Positions 18,448-28,200 of a DNA stretch of 64,000 nucleotides are shown one piece after another. Below the pieces are notes generated by a model that saw nothing but the letters and a program-made list of their open reading frames with translations, ran no database searches and was not told the origin of the DNA. Numbering within the stretch: position 1 is the first letter of the stretch; the number at the start of each line of letters is the position of its first letter. The stretch comes from Acidobacteria bacterium 13_1_20CM_3_53_8 (GTDB lineage Bacteria > Acidobacteriota > Blastocatellia > Pyrinomonadales > Pyrinomonadaceae), in NCBI GenBank assembly GCA_001920415.1, contig MNJR01000026.1:186001-250000 (forward strand), in the 5' to 3' direction. Position numbers and translations under genes: made by a program.

Positions 18448-18552
18448 TCAAAAGGCAAAAGGTAAAAGTAAAAAGGAAGGAAGGGAATGAACCTTCTTCA
18501 CTTTTGCCTTTTTACTTTCGACTTTTTACTTCTACCTTTTGACTTCCTTTTA
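18448..18552. repeat. Family A inverted repeat
   Basis: Purine arm AAAAGGCAAAAGGTAAAAGT and pyrimidine arms CTTTTGCCTTTTTACTTTCG and CTTTTTACTTCTACCTTTTG. The right end includes the TAA stop of the minus-strand gene ending at 18550 (the final codons read AAAATCAAG-TAA). Confidence 0.75.
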
Positions 18553-20988
18553 CTTGATTTTCGTGTGCGGCGCTGTATCTGTCGGGCGACTCGTCGTGCC
18601 CGAGACGGTTACGATTACAGGCACGTCGCCCGCGCCTGCAAGTGAAGCAGGCAGACGCACGTCTATCTGCTCGAAGCCGGGCGTGTCCGTCTTGAAGCAG
18701 GGCGTGGTTGTGGTCGTCTGATCCGAGCAGAGTATATCGTTGCCGGAAATGGTCACGCTGCCGATGGTCACGGTCACATTTGTGCGCAATGCCCTGCGCA
18801 CGCCGCTCACATGTATGCCAAGAATAGTTGCGACCGTTGCGCCCGAAGCATCCGTCGAAGTCACAGGGAAACCGTCAGCAGGCTCTGTCGTCGGCGTGCT
18901 AGGGTTGGTTACGTTAATGATGACGGCGCGCCCTCCAGCATCCATAGTCGTACTGAAGATGTCCGCCTGCGGGGCTATGATATTTATCTGTGAGCGAATC
19001 ACATTGCCGTTATTATTGATGACTAGCGGGTGCACTCCCGTGCCCAGCGCCACGGGTATCACGAAATTAATCTGCGTGGGACTAACGAAGTAAAGCCCGC
19101 ATGCAGCGTTTGTGATGGAAACAGTCACGCCGTTCAGTTCGACTGGAAGAGACGGCGTACGCAAACTTTCCGACGCAGTTCCTGCGGATTGAGACGACGG
19201 AGCCAGAGCCACAGGCGTTGCGGGCGGCGAGACCGAACGCATGATTGCAAGCTCGCCTGGAGCAAGGCCAAGAACCTGATCCGGCGAAGGAGAAGGCGTA
19301 GGCGTTGGGCTTGCTGCCACCACAGGACGATTGCTCGCGCCCGTAAAATAGGCGACCGTAGCTGACGATACATCCGTGCCGCTGCGTTCCAGAAGGTAGT
19401 AAGTTTCCAGACTTCCGTCCGGGTTACCTGCGCCGAGTTCAGATACATCCAGATCGAATGCTATGCGCTCCTTCGTGTTGCTCGGGTACGCAGCGAGCCT
19501 TGCGCCTGCGGAGTTCGACGGCGTGTTCGTCAACAGCGTAATCGCAGGGCTGGCGGTCATAGGCGAACTGACGGGCACGCCGAATAGCTGAGAGCGATTG
19601 ATCGGATTAAGACCGTTCGCTGCTGTGGTCGGGACAGTCCCGGTCGCGTCGAAATTCAGAATAGACGAGAAGACGAGCGTCGAATTGTCGCCAGTGAAGA
19701 TAGGCTGGCGTCGTATGTCCGCTATGGTCGTCTCGCGCGGGCCTATCTGCGTGAATGCGTCGTTCGCTATATCGTAAACGTAGAGCGCAGTTCCCGCGAG
19801 CGTTCCGTTGTTCTTCGGATCGTTAGAAAGCGACTCAAGAGAGAGGAGCTTGCCGTTGCGGCTTATGCGCTTGCCGAAACTGAGTACGTTCGCAGTCGAG
19901 CCAGTGGGCGTAGAAGTCGTGCGAGTCACCTGCTTTGTCACGGTCGCCGCAGAGCCTGTGAAGCTCCCAAGATACACTTCGGCATTTCCGTCCGCGTTAT
20001 TCCCAGTCCCGCCTATAGAGATGTTGGCGTTCGATATGAACGCTATTACTGAGCCGTCACCGCTTATTGATGGGTTCTCGTTGAACGTTCCTACGGTCAG
20101 GTTCCCCTGCGTAGTGTTCTGCGTGTTCGTCATCTGGAAGAAGGTGTTTGAAGAGCGCACCCAGATGAAGATTTCGGGATTGCCGTCCGCATTACCTCCC
20201 GTCAGGTTGCGCGTAGAGACGAATGCCACGATTGAGCCGTCGTCGCTTAACGTCGCCTCGCGGTTATCGTCCGCGACGAACGGAGATGCTGTGGCAGAGC
20301 CGGGCGTTGGCGCTCGGCTCGCTACGGTGTCCGTGACGCGCGTGAACGTCCCCGTGCTCAGATCAACGAAAGGCGGGTCTGCGCCGTTTGAAAGGTCAAC
20401 GCTCGACAGCGCCGGAATCCGGTAGATGAAAAGCTCCTGGTTTGCATCCGTGCTGTAGCCTGCCGGCGCGGTCGCGGCGTCGAAGTTGTCCGGCGTGAGC
20501 GCGTTCGAACTGAATACTATGTAGCGCCCGTCGTTGCTGATGATTGGACGATTGTTGCTTACCTCTATCAGTATGCTGCTCGATGGAACAGGCGTCGGAC
20601 TAGGGCTTGGCGTTGGGCTGGCGCTGGGACTAGGAGTTGGCGTAGGCGATGGACTAGCAGAAGGTTGAATAGAACTCTTCGTGTTGGTTATCTGAAAGAT
20701 GCGACGCTGCGCGTAATCATATAGAAAGATTTCGCGGTTGCCGTCCACGTTGTTTCTAGTAGCGGTTCGCTCGGTCGCAATGTCGCCAGTGGATTCAATG
20801 ACTACCAGACGACCGTTGCCGCTCGTGCCGCCCGTAAACGAATCCGCCGACGAAGAAGTGACCTGGGCGATGACCGGGTCAGGGGTCGGCGACGGGCTGG
20901 GAGTCTGGGCTTGAGCTAAATTATGCGCGCCGAAGATAAATAGGGACGCCAGTGCTACGGCGCGCGACAAACGAAGAACCTGCTTCAC
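18550..20988 (-). CDS. Secreted PD40/TolB-like beta-propeller protein with Solibacter-type C-terminal domain
   Basis: A 812-residue exported protein. A GTG at 20988 is the start: GGAGG lies 7 nt upstream, and a signal peptide ending AHNLAQA follows directly. Next come Pro/Ser/Thr-rich linkers (SPTPTPSPSASPTPSP) and at least six PD40-like blade motifs of the form NRPIISNDGRYIVFSSN, SDDGSIVAFVSTRNLTG and ISGDGSVIAFISN. The last ~220 residues match the pattern of TIGR03437, the Solibacter uncharacterised C-terminal domain (LYFVSPTQINFVIPVALGTG). The propeller probably binds ligand or protein outside the cell; no catalytic motif is seen. The 3' end is bordered by a family A repeat. Confidence 0.8.
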   Translation of the reverse strand: MKQVLRLSRAVALASLFIFGAHNLAQAQTPSPSPTPDPVIAQVTSSSADSFTGGTSGNGRLVVIESTGDIATERTATRNNVDGNREIFLYDYAQRRIFQITNTKSSIQPSASPSPTPTPSPSASPTPSPSPTPVPSSSILIEVSNNRPIISNDGRYIVFSSNALTPDNFDAATAPAGYSTDANQELFIYRIPALSSVDLSNGADPPFVDLSTGTFTRVTDTVASRAPTPGSATASPFVADDNREATLSDDGSIVAFVSTRNLTGGNADGNPEIFIWVRSSNTFFQMTNTQNTTQGNLTVGTFNENPSISGDGSVIAFISNANISIGGTGNNADGNAEVYLGSFTGSAATVTKQVTRTTSTPTGSTANVLSFGKRISRNGKLLSLESLSNDPKNNGTLAGTALYVYDIANDAFTQIGPRETTIADIRRQPIFTGDNSTLVFSSILNFDATGTVPTTAANGLNPINRSQLFGVPVSSPMTASPAITLLTNTPSNSAGARLAAYPSNTKERIAFDLDVSELGAGNPDGSLETYYLLERSGTDVSSATVAYFTGASNRPVVAASPTPTPSPSPDQVLGLAPGELAIMRSVSPPATPVALAPSSQSAGTASESLRTPSLPVELNGVTVSITNAACGLYFVSPTQINFVIPVALGTGVHPLVINNNGNVIRSQINIIAPQADIFSTTMDAGGRAVIINVTNPSTPTTEPADGFPVTSTDASGATVATILGIHVSGVRRALRTNVTVTIGSVTISGNDILCSDQTTTTTPCFKTDTPGFEQIDVRLPASLAGAGDVPVIVTVSGTTSRPTDTAPHTKIK

Positions 20989-21222
20989 GGAAAAGCCTCC
21001 GAATAAGTACACGGTTACGAAAGATTAATGCTCAGGGAGCTTGAGCAGTAGTAATGCGCAGGTGGAGTAAGCTACACCCAGCGGTCAAAGAAACTTATTT
21101 TACGCGGAAGCTGACTGGGAGCGCAAGCCAGCCGCCCTGTTAAAAATTATCTCAAGTAAACTGTCGTGTGCGTTCCCGCCGGAGACGCTGGAAATATTCC
21201 GCAGCACCTCACAGGGTTAATC

Positions 21223-21383
21223 TAATGCGAGTTAGACATAGGAGAGAGAGGAAAGGGAGAGAATTATCCACTAAATCACACGAAGTGACACGAAGAGAAG
21301 AATTCATTTCGCATTGTTTCGTGTGGTTTAGTGGACAATTCATTCGCTCTTATCTTCCAAAGGCTTATATCTAACTCACGTTA
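21223..21383. repeat. Nested inverted repeat with family B (CACACGAAG) core
   Basis: The outer arms are TAATGCGAGTTAGACATA (21223-21240) and TATATCTAACTCACGTTA (21366-21383). Inside is a second inverted repeat built of ATCCACTAAATCACACGAAG and its partner TTCGTGTGGTTTAGTGGA (about 21264-21338). The family B core recurs at 40.9 and 59.4 kb. It lies in the 500-nt space between two minus-strand genes, which shows no gene. Confidence 0.75.
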
Positions 21384-21515
21384 AGATAGAATTGATGAAT
21401 CCGCACTTCAAGTGGTTGCACCATTGGCTAATTTCCCGTCGTGCCATCGTGGGCAGATAGCAACCTGAACTAGAGATATAATTCTGTGAAATCAGCGCGG
21501 CGCTGAAGCCGTCCT

Positions 21516-24500
21516 CTATTGCGAAGAGCAATCTGAATTATGCCTTGTGACCGTCTGCCCGAACCTCAACTGGTATTCTGTGCTGGTGATAAAGGCGCAG
21601 ACCATGTTCCTGTAATTATTGGGTGGCGGTAGACGGTTAAGCACATCTAGCCAGAAACTGATACCGCCCGCGTCACCGTCTCTGTGCAGGTAGCCGAAAT
21701 ACTGCATGTCAACGAACGCAGGGTTGAACTCACGTGTCTTGAACTGAGGTATTTCCACAACAGCCCTAAGAACCTGCGCTCTTGTCTTTGCGCCCGTCTG
21801 CAAATCGCTCGCAAGCTGCGCGCGTTGCGTGTTGAAGCTAGCGTCCGTTAAGCCTGCTTTGTCGAATAGATGGTTGACGAAGCTGGACGCGCTCATGGAG
21901 AGCGGGTATTCAGCCAGAAACGCGCTGCGCTGTACCCAACTATCTGCAAAAGACTGCTTGGCCGCTTCCAACTGCGAGCCACCGGGCACAAGTGCGCGGT
22001 CTGGAGTGAACTGCGCATACGTCGGTTTTATTCCATACGATGCTTTGTAGAATCTGTAAACGTAATAGCCTGTCTCCTGAAATTCCAGTTCTATGAAGAA
22101 GGCTGCGGAAACTGTCAGGCGCTGGTCGTGTATGCACTGCTGGTTTGCGCCGCACTGCGTAATCTGGCTTGTCCAGTAATCCCATCCTCCCTGATCCGGT
22201 TCGCGGTTCAGGAAATCTAGATAATGCTGGCGCACAAAATATCTGGCGTCGTCAATCGGATTAGGTGAAGACGTGACGTTGAGCGCGACGGTCGTGGAAT
22301 GCGTGGTCGCGCCCGCAGCCGTCACTGTCAAAGTGTAATTGCCGACGGGTGTCAGCGCGCTCGTCGTCACTGTAAGCGTGGAAGAGTTGCCGGAGGTCAG
22401 GGACACAGGGTTGAACGTAGCGCTTGCGCCCGCAGGGTTACCTGCGATGCTAAGATTAACGGTCTGCGCGCTGCCGCTAACGGTCGTCGTCGCTATGTTG
22501 TAAGTGGCAGCAGTTCCTGCGCTCACCGTTTGCGAACTGCTAGTGGACGAGACGGAGAAATCGCTTGTCGCTCCTGTGACACCTTCGTAAGCGCCGCGCC
22601 CGTAAGTAGAGATTTGAATCTGCCCGCTTGAGTTCGTTGCAAAAGATGTGATGACCGTAGGCGGCAGCCCCGCGTTGAATGTCTCCCACACAAGCCCGCC
22701 AATGGTCGAGCGGAAAACGCCCACGTCCGTGCCAGCGTAAAAGATGTTCGGGTTCGACGGGTCAATCAAAAACGCGCTCGTGGGAATGTTCGGCAGGTTG
22801 CCGCTTATGTCCACCCAGACGGTGCCAACGGGCGCAGTGCCGTTCACAGTCTTGAAGACGTGGCCTGAGCCGTAGCCTGAGACTGTAAGATAAACGATTG
22901 CAGGATTCGACGGATCAACAGTGATGCCGGTGATAGTGCGTACGGGAAGTCCCGCAGTGATGTCAGTCCAGTTGTGCCCGCCATCCGCGCTCGCCATGAC
23001 GCGCCCCTGCTTTGAGCCTGTGTAGATAACGTTTCTGTTCGAGCGCGCGACCGCTATAGCGTTGAGCACATCTGTGCCGCCCAAGGTCAGGTCTGTCGCG
23101 CTTGTTGCAGACCAACTGCTGCCAAGGTCTGTGCTGGTGAAAAGTTTCCACGTGCCGAAATAGAGAGTCGCGTCAACACCGTTGCTAACGAAAGGCGCGT
23201 AGAAGGCTATGCGCGGATTTGTGTCCGGCTCGCCGAATGTGGCGTTCGTTGCTACGTCGCGGTCGAACGTGCCGCCATTACGGAAGCGCGTGATCTCTCC
23301 GTAAACGTAGGTTGTAAACAGAGTGTTCGGGTCAAGCGGGTTTACTACGCAGTGGCCGCCATCGCCGGAGGAAAATTCCTGCCACTGAGTAGAGGGGGAC
23401 GACGATGTGCGCTGCGTGCCGTTGTCCTGCGTCCCGCCGTAAGTTATTCCGGCCTGCGTAGGGTGCATTGTGATGCCTATGAACTGCGTCAGAGCAAGCT
23501 GAGAGTTGCGCGATTGAAAACTCGCGCCCGCGTTAGTCGAATAGTAAAGCCCGCCGTCGTTGCCTATGTAGAGTACGTTCGAGTTCACAGGCGAGAATGC
23601 CAGAGAGTGTTGATCCGGGTGCGCGTTTGAAAGCGTCGGGTGGTAAGCAAACGAGGCGTCGTAGTTTTTTGTTATGTTAGCGAAACTTGTGCCGCCGTTC
23701 GTTGATTTGTATAGGTCGCGCGCGCCAACGTAAATGGTATTTGCGTTCGCAGGGTCTGCGAAGATGTAACTGTTGTAACCCAGTTGCCCGTTGTCTAGCG
23801 TGGTCTGCGATATGTTAGTCCACGTGCCGCCTCCGTCAGAGCTTACGCCGACCGTCAGGCGCGAACTGGTGTCGCCCGTGTAGACGTAAACGCGCTGCGG
23901 GTCTGCGGGCGTCACTGCAACTTTTATCTCTCTGATTGCCGCGTCGGTTGAAGACGTGTAGATGTTCGTCCAGGTGCTGCCGCCATCGGTCGAGCGGTAG
24001 AGTCCGGGCGCGCCGGAGTTGGGCGGATCAACGCGGCGCAGCGCAAGATAAAGCGTCTGCGCGCTGGCATAGCTCACAACGAAATCGCGCGTCAACCCTG
24101 CGAACTTCTTGACCCAGTTCGCGCCGCCGTCTGTCGAGACAAAGAAGCCGCTTGAGAAAGTCGTGCCGCCAAGGAGCGCAGAATATTGAGCTAGATAGAC
24201 GCGGTTGGAATCTGACGGGTCAACCTCAATCTTCATGGTCGTCCCCGGCGAAGGCAATGTGGCGTTGCTCACGCGAGTCCACGTCGCTCCAGCATCAGTT
24301 GATTTAAGAACGCCCGTGCCCAAGTAACCCGAAACATCACCCATCCCTGCGTAAACTACAGACGGATTATTTCGGGAGAAAGCGATTGAGCCGACCGAGA
24401 GATCAACTTGATTGTCCGTGACGGGCGCGAAGGTTGTGCCGCCGTCAGTCGAGCGCCAGATGCCGCCTGTGGCCGCGCCTACGAGGACTATTTGCGAGTT

Positions 24501-25013
24501 CGCGGGGCTGACGGCGATTGCATTGATGCGCCCGCTGGTCACTCCCCAGTTGTTGAGCAAGTAAGACGACGTGGGCGCAGGGCCGATTGCGCGCCAACTC
24601 TGAATCTGAGCGGCATCGGTGCTAACGCCAGTCTTCGCATTTGGAGGGCGAGTATCCCACGCGCGTCGTCTTCCATCCGCCGGAATCGCGCCGAAAGGAT
24701 ATGCGCGCTGAAAGTAGAACCAGTCTTCGCGCCCTTCTACTTCACCCTCATCTTCCAGTGAATCAGGCGTGCGAGGCTCGCGCATAGGCACAGAAGAAGC
24801 GGCTCTGTGCTTGCCTGATAGATTTTTCCGAAAAGTGTGCGAGCGCCGTGCTGTCTTTACAGACCCGCGCATGGAACGTGCGGCGCGATGGCGCGCAGCC
24901 GCCGCCACGCCAACGGCGCAGAGACTCAGCAGCAACAGGAATGTGATGACGAAACGAGCGCTATGTAGGGGGGCAGAGGCGCGCGCCGTTTGGGGATTGT
25001 ATTTGTACTTCAA
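21516..25013 (-). CDS. Secreted BNR/sortilin-type beta-propeller protein with Ig-like and DUF4214-like C-terminal domains
   Basis: A 1165-residue protein. The N-terminus has a long hydrophobic segment (residues ~21-40, FVITFLLLLSLCAVGVAAAA) after a charged start. Residues ~130-820 hold many BNR/Vps10-like repeats with Asp-box cores (ATGGIWRSTDGGTTF, STDGGANWVKKFAG, TSTDLGSSWSATSA, ASADGGHNWTDITA), as in two-propeller sortilin/xyloglucanase-like folds. A proline-poor Ig-like domain follows (~850-935), then the DUF4214-like module of ~220 residues ending RHNSDCSSQ. The start is a TTG at 25013; no ATG or clear ribosome-binding site is available, so the exact start is unsure. It is likely a surface or secreted binding protein; glycan-active enzymes share this fold but no catalytic residues were assigned. 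Confidence 0.8.
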   Translation of the reverse strand: MKYKYNPQTARASAPLHSARFVITFLLLLSLCAVGVAAAARHRAARSMRGSVKTARRSHTFRKNLSGKHRAASSVPMREPRTPDSLEDEGEVEGREDWFYFQRAYPFGAIPADGRRRAWDTRPPNAKTGVSTDAAQIQSWRAIGPAPTSSYLLNNWGVTSGRINAIAVSPANSQIVLVGAATGGIWRSTDGGTTFAPVTDNQVDLSVGSIAFSRNNPSVVYAGMGDVSGYLGTGVLKSTDAGATWTRVSNATLPSPGTTMKIEVDPSDSNRVYLAQYSALLGGTTFSSGFFVSTDGGANWVKKFAGLTRDFVVSYASAQTLYLALRRVDPPNSGAPGLYRSTDGGSTWTNIYTSSTDAAIREIKVAVTPADPQRVYVYTGDTSSRLTVGVSSDGGGTWTNISQTTLDNGQLGYNSYIFADPANANTIYVGARDLYKSTNGGTSFANITKNYDASFAYHPTLSNAHPDQHSLAFSPVNSNVLYIGNDGGLYYSTNAGASFQSRNSQLALTQFIGITMHPTQAGITYGGTQDNGTQRTSSSPSTQWQEFSSGDGGHCVVNPLDPNTLFTTYVYGEITRFRNGGTFDRDVATNATFGEPDTNPRIAFYAPFVSNGVDATLYFGTWKLFTSTDLGSSWSATSATDLTLGGTDVLNAIAVARSNRNVIYTGSKQGRVMASADGGHNWTDITAGLPVRTITGITVDPSNPAIVYLTVSGYGSGHVFKTVNGTAPVGTVWVDISGNLPNIPTSAFLIDPSNPNIFYAGTDVGVFRSTIGGLVWETFNAGLPPTVITSFATNSSGQIQISTYGRGAYEGVTGATSDFSVSSTSSSQTVSAGTAATYNIATTTVSGSAQTVNLSIAGNPAGASATFNPVSLTSGNSSTLTVTTSALTPVGNYTLTVTAAGATTHSTTVALNVTSSPNPIDDARYFVRQHYLDFLNREPDQGGWDYWTSQITQCGANQQCIHDQRLTVSAAFFIELEFQETGYYVYRFYKASYGIKPTYAQFTPDRALVPGGSQLEAAKQSFADSWVQRSAFLAEYPLSMSASSFVNHLFDKAGLTDASFNTQRAQLASDLQTGAKTRAQVLRAVVEIPQFKTREFNPAFVDMQYFGYLHRDGDAGGISFWLDVLNRLPPPNNYRNMVCAFITSTEYQLRFGQTVTRHNSDCSSQ

Positions 25014-25139
25014 GGGAACTTCTACAAAAACTTAAGTCAGGGGATAAAACTCTTTGCGACGGATCGCAGTAACCCGCCGGGAAATGATTTTACTACAGAC
25101 GAACGGTTGTTGAGGGAATTTTTTCTCGCCGACGAAGAG

Positions 25140-25260
25140 CAAGGGTGAAGAGAGAGGGATAAAAGGTGAAATGGGTAAAAGGTAGAAAGGAGAAAAGCAG
25201 TTAGCCTTTCCTTTTCTCCTCTTCCCCTCTTACCCCTTCTTCCTTCATCCTTACTTTTCA
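25140..25260. repeat. Diverged family A inverted repeat
   Basis: Arms of AAAAGGTGAAATGGGTAAAA type and TTTCCTTTTCTCCTCTTCCC type; more diverged from the other copies. It lies just downstream of the subtilase stop at 25264. Confidence 0.55.
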
Positions 25261-25263
25261 CTC

Positions 25264-28200
25264 TTAGTTGGATGAACAATTAGAGTTATGGCGCGAGATG
25301 ATTGAACTGAACCTCTTCTGATATTCGTCGCTAGTGAGGAAAGCGCAAACCATATTGCGGAAATTATTAGGAGGAGGCAATCGGTTATTCAACACATCTA
25401 ACCAGAAATCATACCCTCCTGTATCCACATCTCTACGGAGATAACCAAAGTATTGCATCAACACAAACCCGCGATTGAACTCACGGTTCTTAAACTCTGA
25501 AATCTCTATGACATCCAGTAGAACCTGTGCTCTCGTTTTGCCTCCCTGCATGGCTGTAACTTGTGCCTGACGTTCTGTTGTGTACGGACTAAGGCTAGCC
25601 GTGTCATACAACTTGTTGACAAACTCAGTGTTCGTCATAGTGTTAGGGTAAGCACTCTTAAACTGCGTCCTTTGCACAAATTGATTGGCAAAATCAATGG
25701 TGGATTGTTGAATCTGCGCAGGGTCTGGGTTTATCAGCGGTCTATCTTGAGAAAACTGGGTGTAAGAGATGTTGGCTACCAGAGGGTCATTCTGTAGAAC
25801 ACCGTAAGATGCACGATACATACGATAGATGACTGAGCCTGTCTTCTGGAACTCTAACTCTATGTAGAAGGCTGCCGAAATTCCTATCCTCTGGTTATGT
25901 ATGCAGGTCTGATCCGTCCCGCACTGAGTAATCTGTCCCGTCCAGTAGTCCCAGCCTGATTGGTCTGGTTCACGGTTCAGGAAATCTAAGTAGTGCGTGC
26001 GTATGAACGTTCGCGCATCGTCTATTGGATTGCTTGTCGGCGGGGCAGTGTCATTATCTATGATGGTCACCATCGCAGTGCTCGCGGCGCCCAAAATGCC
26101 CCCGACTGGACTGCTTAATGTTAACGTAAAGGTCTCGTTACCTTCTACATAGGCGTCGTCAGTGCTGAGCAGGGTAAAGTTTTTGCTCGTTTCGTTGGCC
26201 GCAAAGCTGAGCGTCCCGCCAGTGATTTCATAATCGCAGTACTGCGAGGCCGAGCCGGTGATAGCAGTGCACGGTGCGAAGGGGCCGGTATCGCTCGTGG
26301 CATAGTTGACCGTGACGGCAGTTGAGGTATCCCCCGTACGATTGACGGTAACCTGAACGCTTCCACCTTCAGGCAGGCTGTAGTTTGCTATGCTGAATTG
26401 AACACTGGCAGGCGGCTTGTTAATAATGAATGTCTGAGCGGCGGCCAAGCCCCCGCTGGGGGTGGGGTTGAAGACAGCAACCTGGACTGTTGCTGGCGTC
26501 GCAATATCAGCCGCACTAATCTGTGCGGTCAATTGGTTCGAACTGACGAACGCTGTCGGCCTGTCAGAGCCGTTCCACCTCACAACTGAATTGCTTACGA
26601 AGCGGGAACCGTTAACCGTTAGAGTGAAAGCTGCGTCTCCGGCAATCTTACTCGATGGCGAGATGCTACTTAGAGTCGGCACCGGATTCGGCCCTACCAC
26701 GCTCAGATCAACGAAGTTGGACGAGCCTCCGCCGGGAGTGGGATTGAAGACGCTGATGTGCAATGTACCAGCAGACTCAATGTCTGCAGCAGTGACCTGA
26801 GCGGTCAGCCGTGAATTGTTGACGAAAATTGTAGTGCGGTCTGCGTTATTGACTCTTACGACCGAGCCGTTGACGAAGTTGGAACCGTTCACAGTTAGAG
26901 TGAATGCTGGGTCGCCCGCCGTGACGCTCGTAGGCGAGATATTGCTTGATGTCGGCACGGGATTGTTGATGGTGAGCGCGACCGCCAAGCTAGATGTCCC
27001 ACCGCCCGTCGAGGGGTTGAACACTGTGACTGCCACTGTGCCGGGCGAAGCAATATCAGTAGTAGTAATCTGCGCGGTCAGTTGCGTGCTACTCACGAAG
27101 GTGGTCATGCGATTGGAGTCGTTCCACCTCACCACTGAATCGCTGACGAAGTTCGCGCCGTTCACTGTCAGTGTGAAAGCGCCCCCTCCAACCGTGGCAC
27201 TGGACGGAGAGAGACCATTGCTGTCAATGGCCGGCAGAAGCGGTGGGCGCAAGACGAAGTTGACTGTCTGCGCGTTGGTCAACGCGGTCGGCGAGGTCTC
27301 GGAAGTGTGCGAGTTGACGGAATAAGCGTCAGGTTCGCCGCCCGAAATCCCCACGACGGGGAAGATGTTTGTGTTGCCGCTGCCGTAGCGCGTGATGATG
27401 CTGCCATCGCGGCGGAGTTCTATCTCGAAGTTTACGGGAAACTCTGTCGAGGGCGTACCGTCGCCGAAGGTCACAGCCTGCCAGCGGAAGATTATGCGGT
27501 TAAGGTCTGGCGTGCTCACGTAAACGTCGTCGCCCGTGCGCGCGTCCGTGCGCAGGTCGTCCCAAAGGCCAGCGATCATCTTCTGGCTGTTGAGGCCGGA
27601 GATTGCGCTCGGTACGTCGTCCGCATCGCCGTTAGCGCGCTTCGGTGGCGTAGAGAAGTAGAGCGCGCCATTCGTGGAGATGGTGACGGAGGTGTAGACC
27701 TGTCCGTAGAAGTTGAAGCTGAAAGGCAACGCGTAGCCCTCGAAATACTTATCGTCGGCTTCCAAACCAAGCGGCGTGCCCGTAGAGAGGCTGCCCGGCG
27801 GAGCCGTTTCAGAAACGAGATAAGGATCGGCTATGTCTGCGCTTATGCTTATGGACAGCGAGGCAGGTGTGCCTTCATTGCCGACGTTATCAAACTCGCG
27901 TATGCGTATGTTGCCGGACGTGTGCCTGAGTGGAATCTTGGCCGTCACGGTCTGCAACGCACCCGAAACTGCTGGCTTTAACTTGGCAAGCGAAATGGGC
28001 GCGCTGGGGTTCGCAGCGTCAACGAAGCTCACGTCATAGAGCGAAGCTCTCCCGCTCGCTCCATCGTCGCCCGAAGCCGTCCACTGCAAGCTAAGCGTGC
28101 GCTCCTGCTGAGAGGTAAGAGTCAGATTCTGTACAGTGCCCGGCGGTGTAGTGTCGTTCTCCGCTCCGGCCTGCAAAGAGTTGAAGACGTTCAATCGGCG

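Noticed and set aside
20580-20680. DNA minisatellite in the PD40 gene
   Set aside because: The repetition encodes an ordinary Ser/Pro/Thr linker common in secreted proteins of this group; copies are short and imperfect.
25140-25260. CRISPR array formed by A/G-rich repeated words
   Set aside because: The words are arms of inverted repeats, with no regular repeat-spacer pattern and no cas genes anywhere in the window.
27307-27981. Plus-strand open frame of 224 codons
   Set aside because: It lies antisense to well-conserved subtilase domains and has no signals of its own; the similar frame at 28513-29184 was rejected for the same reason.
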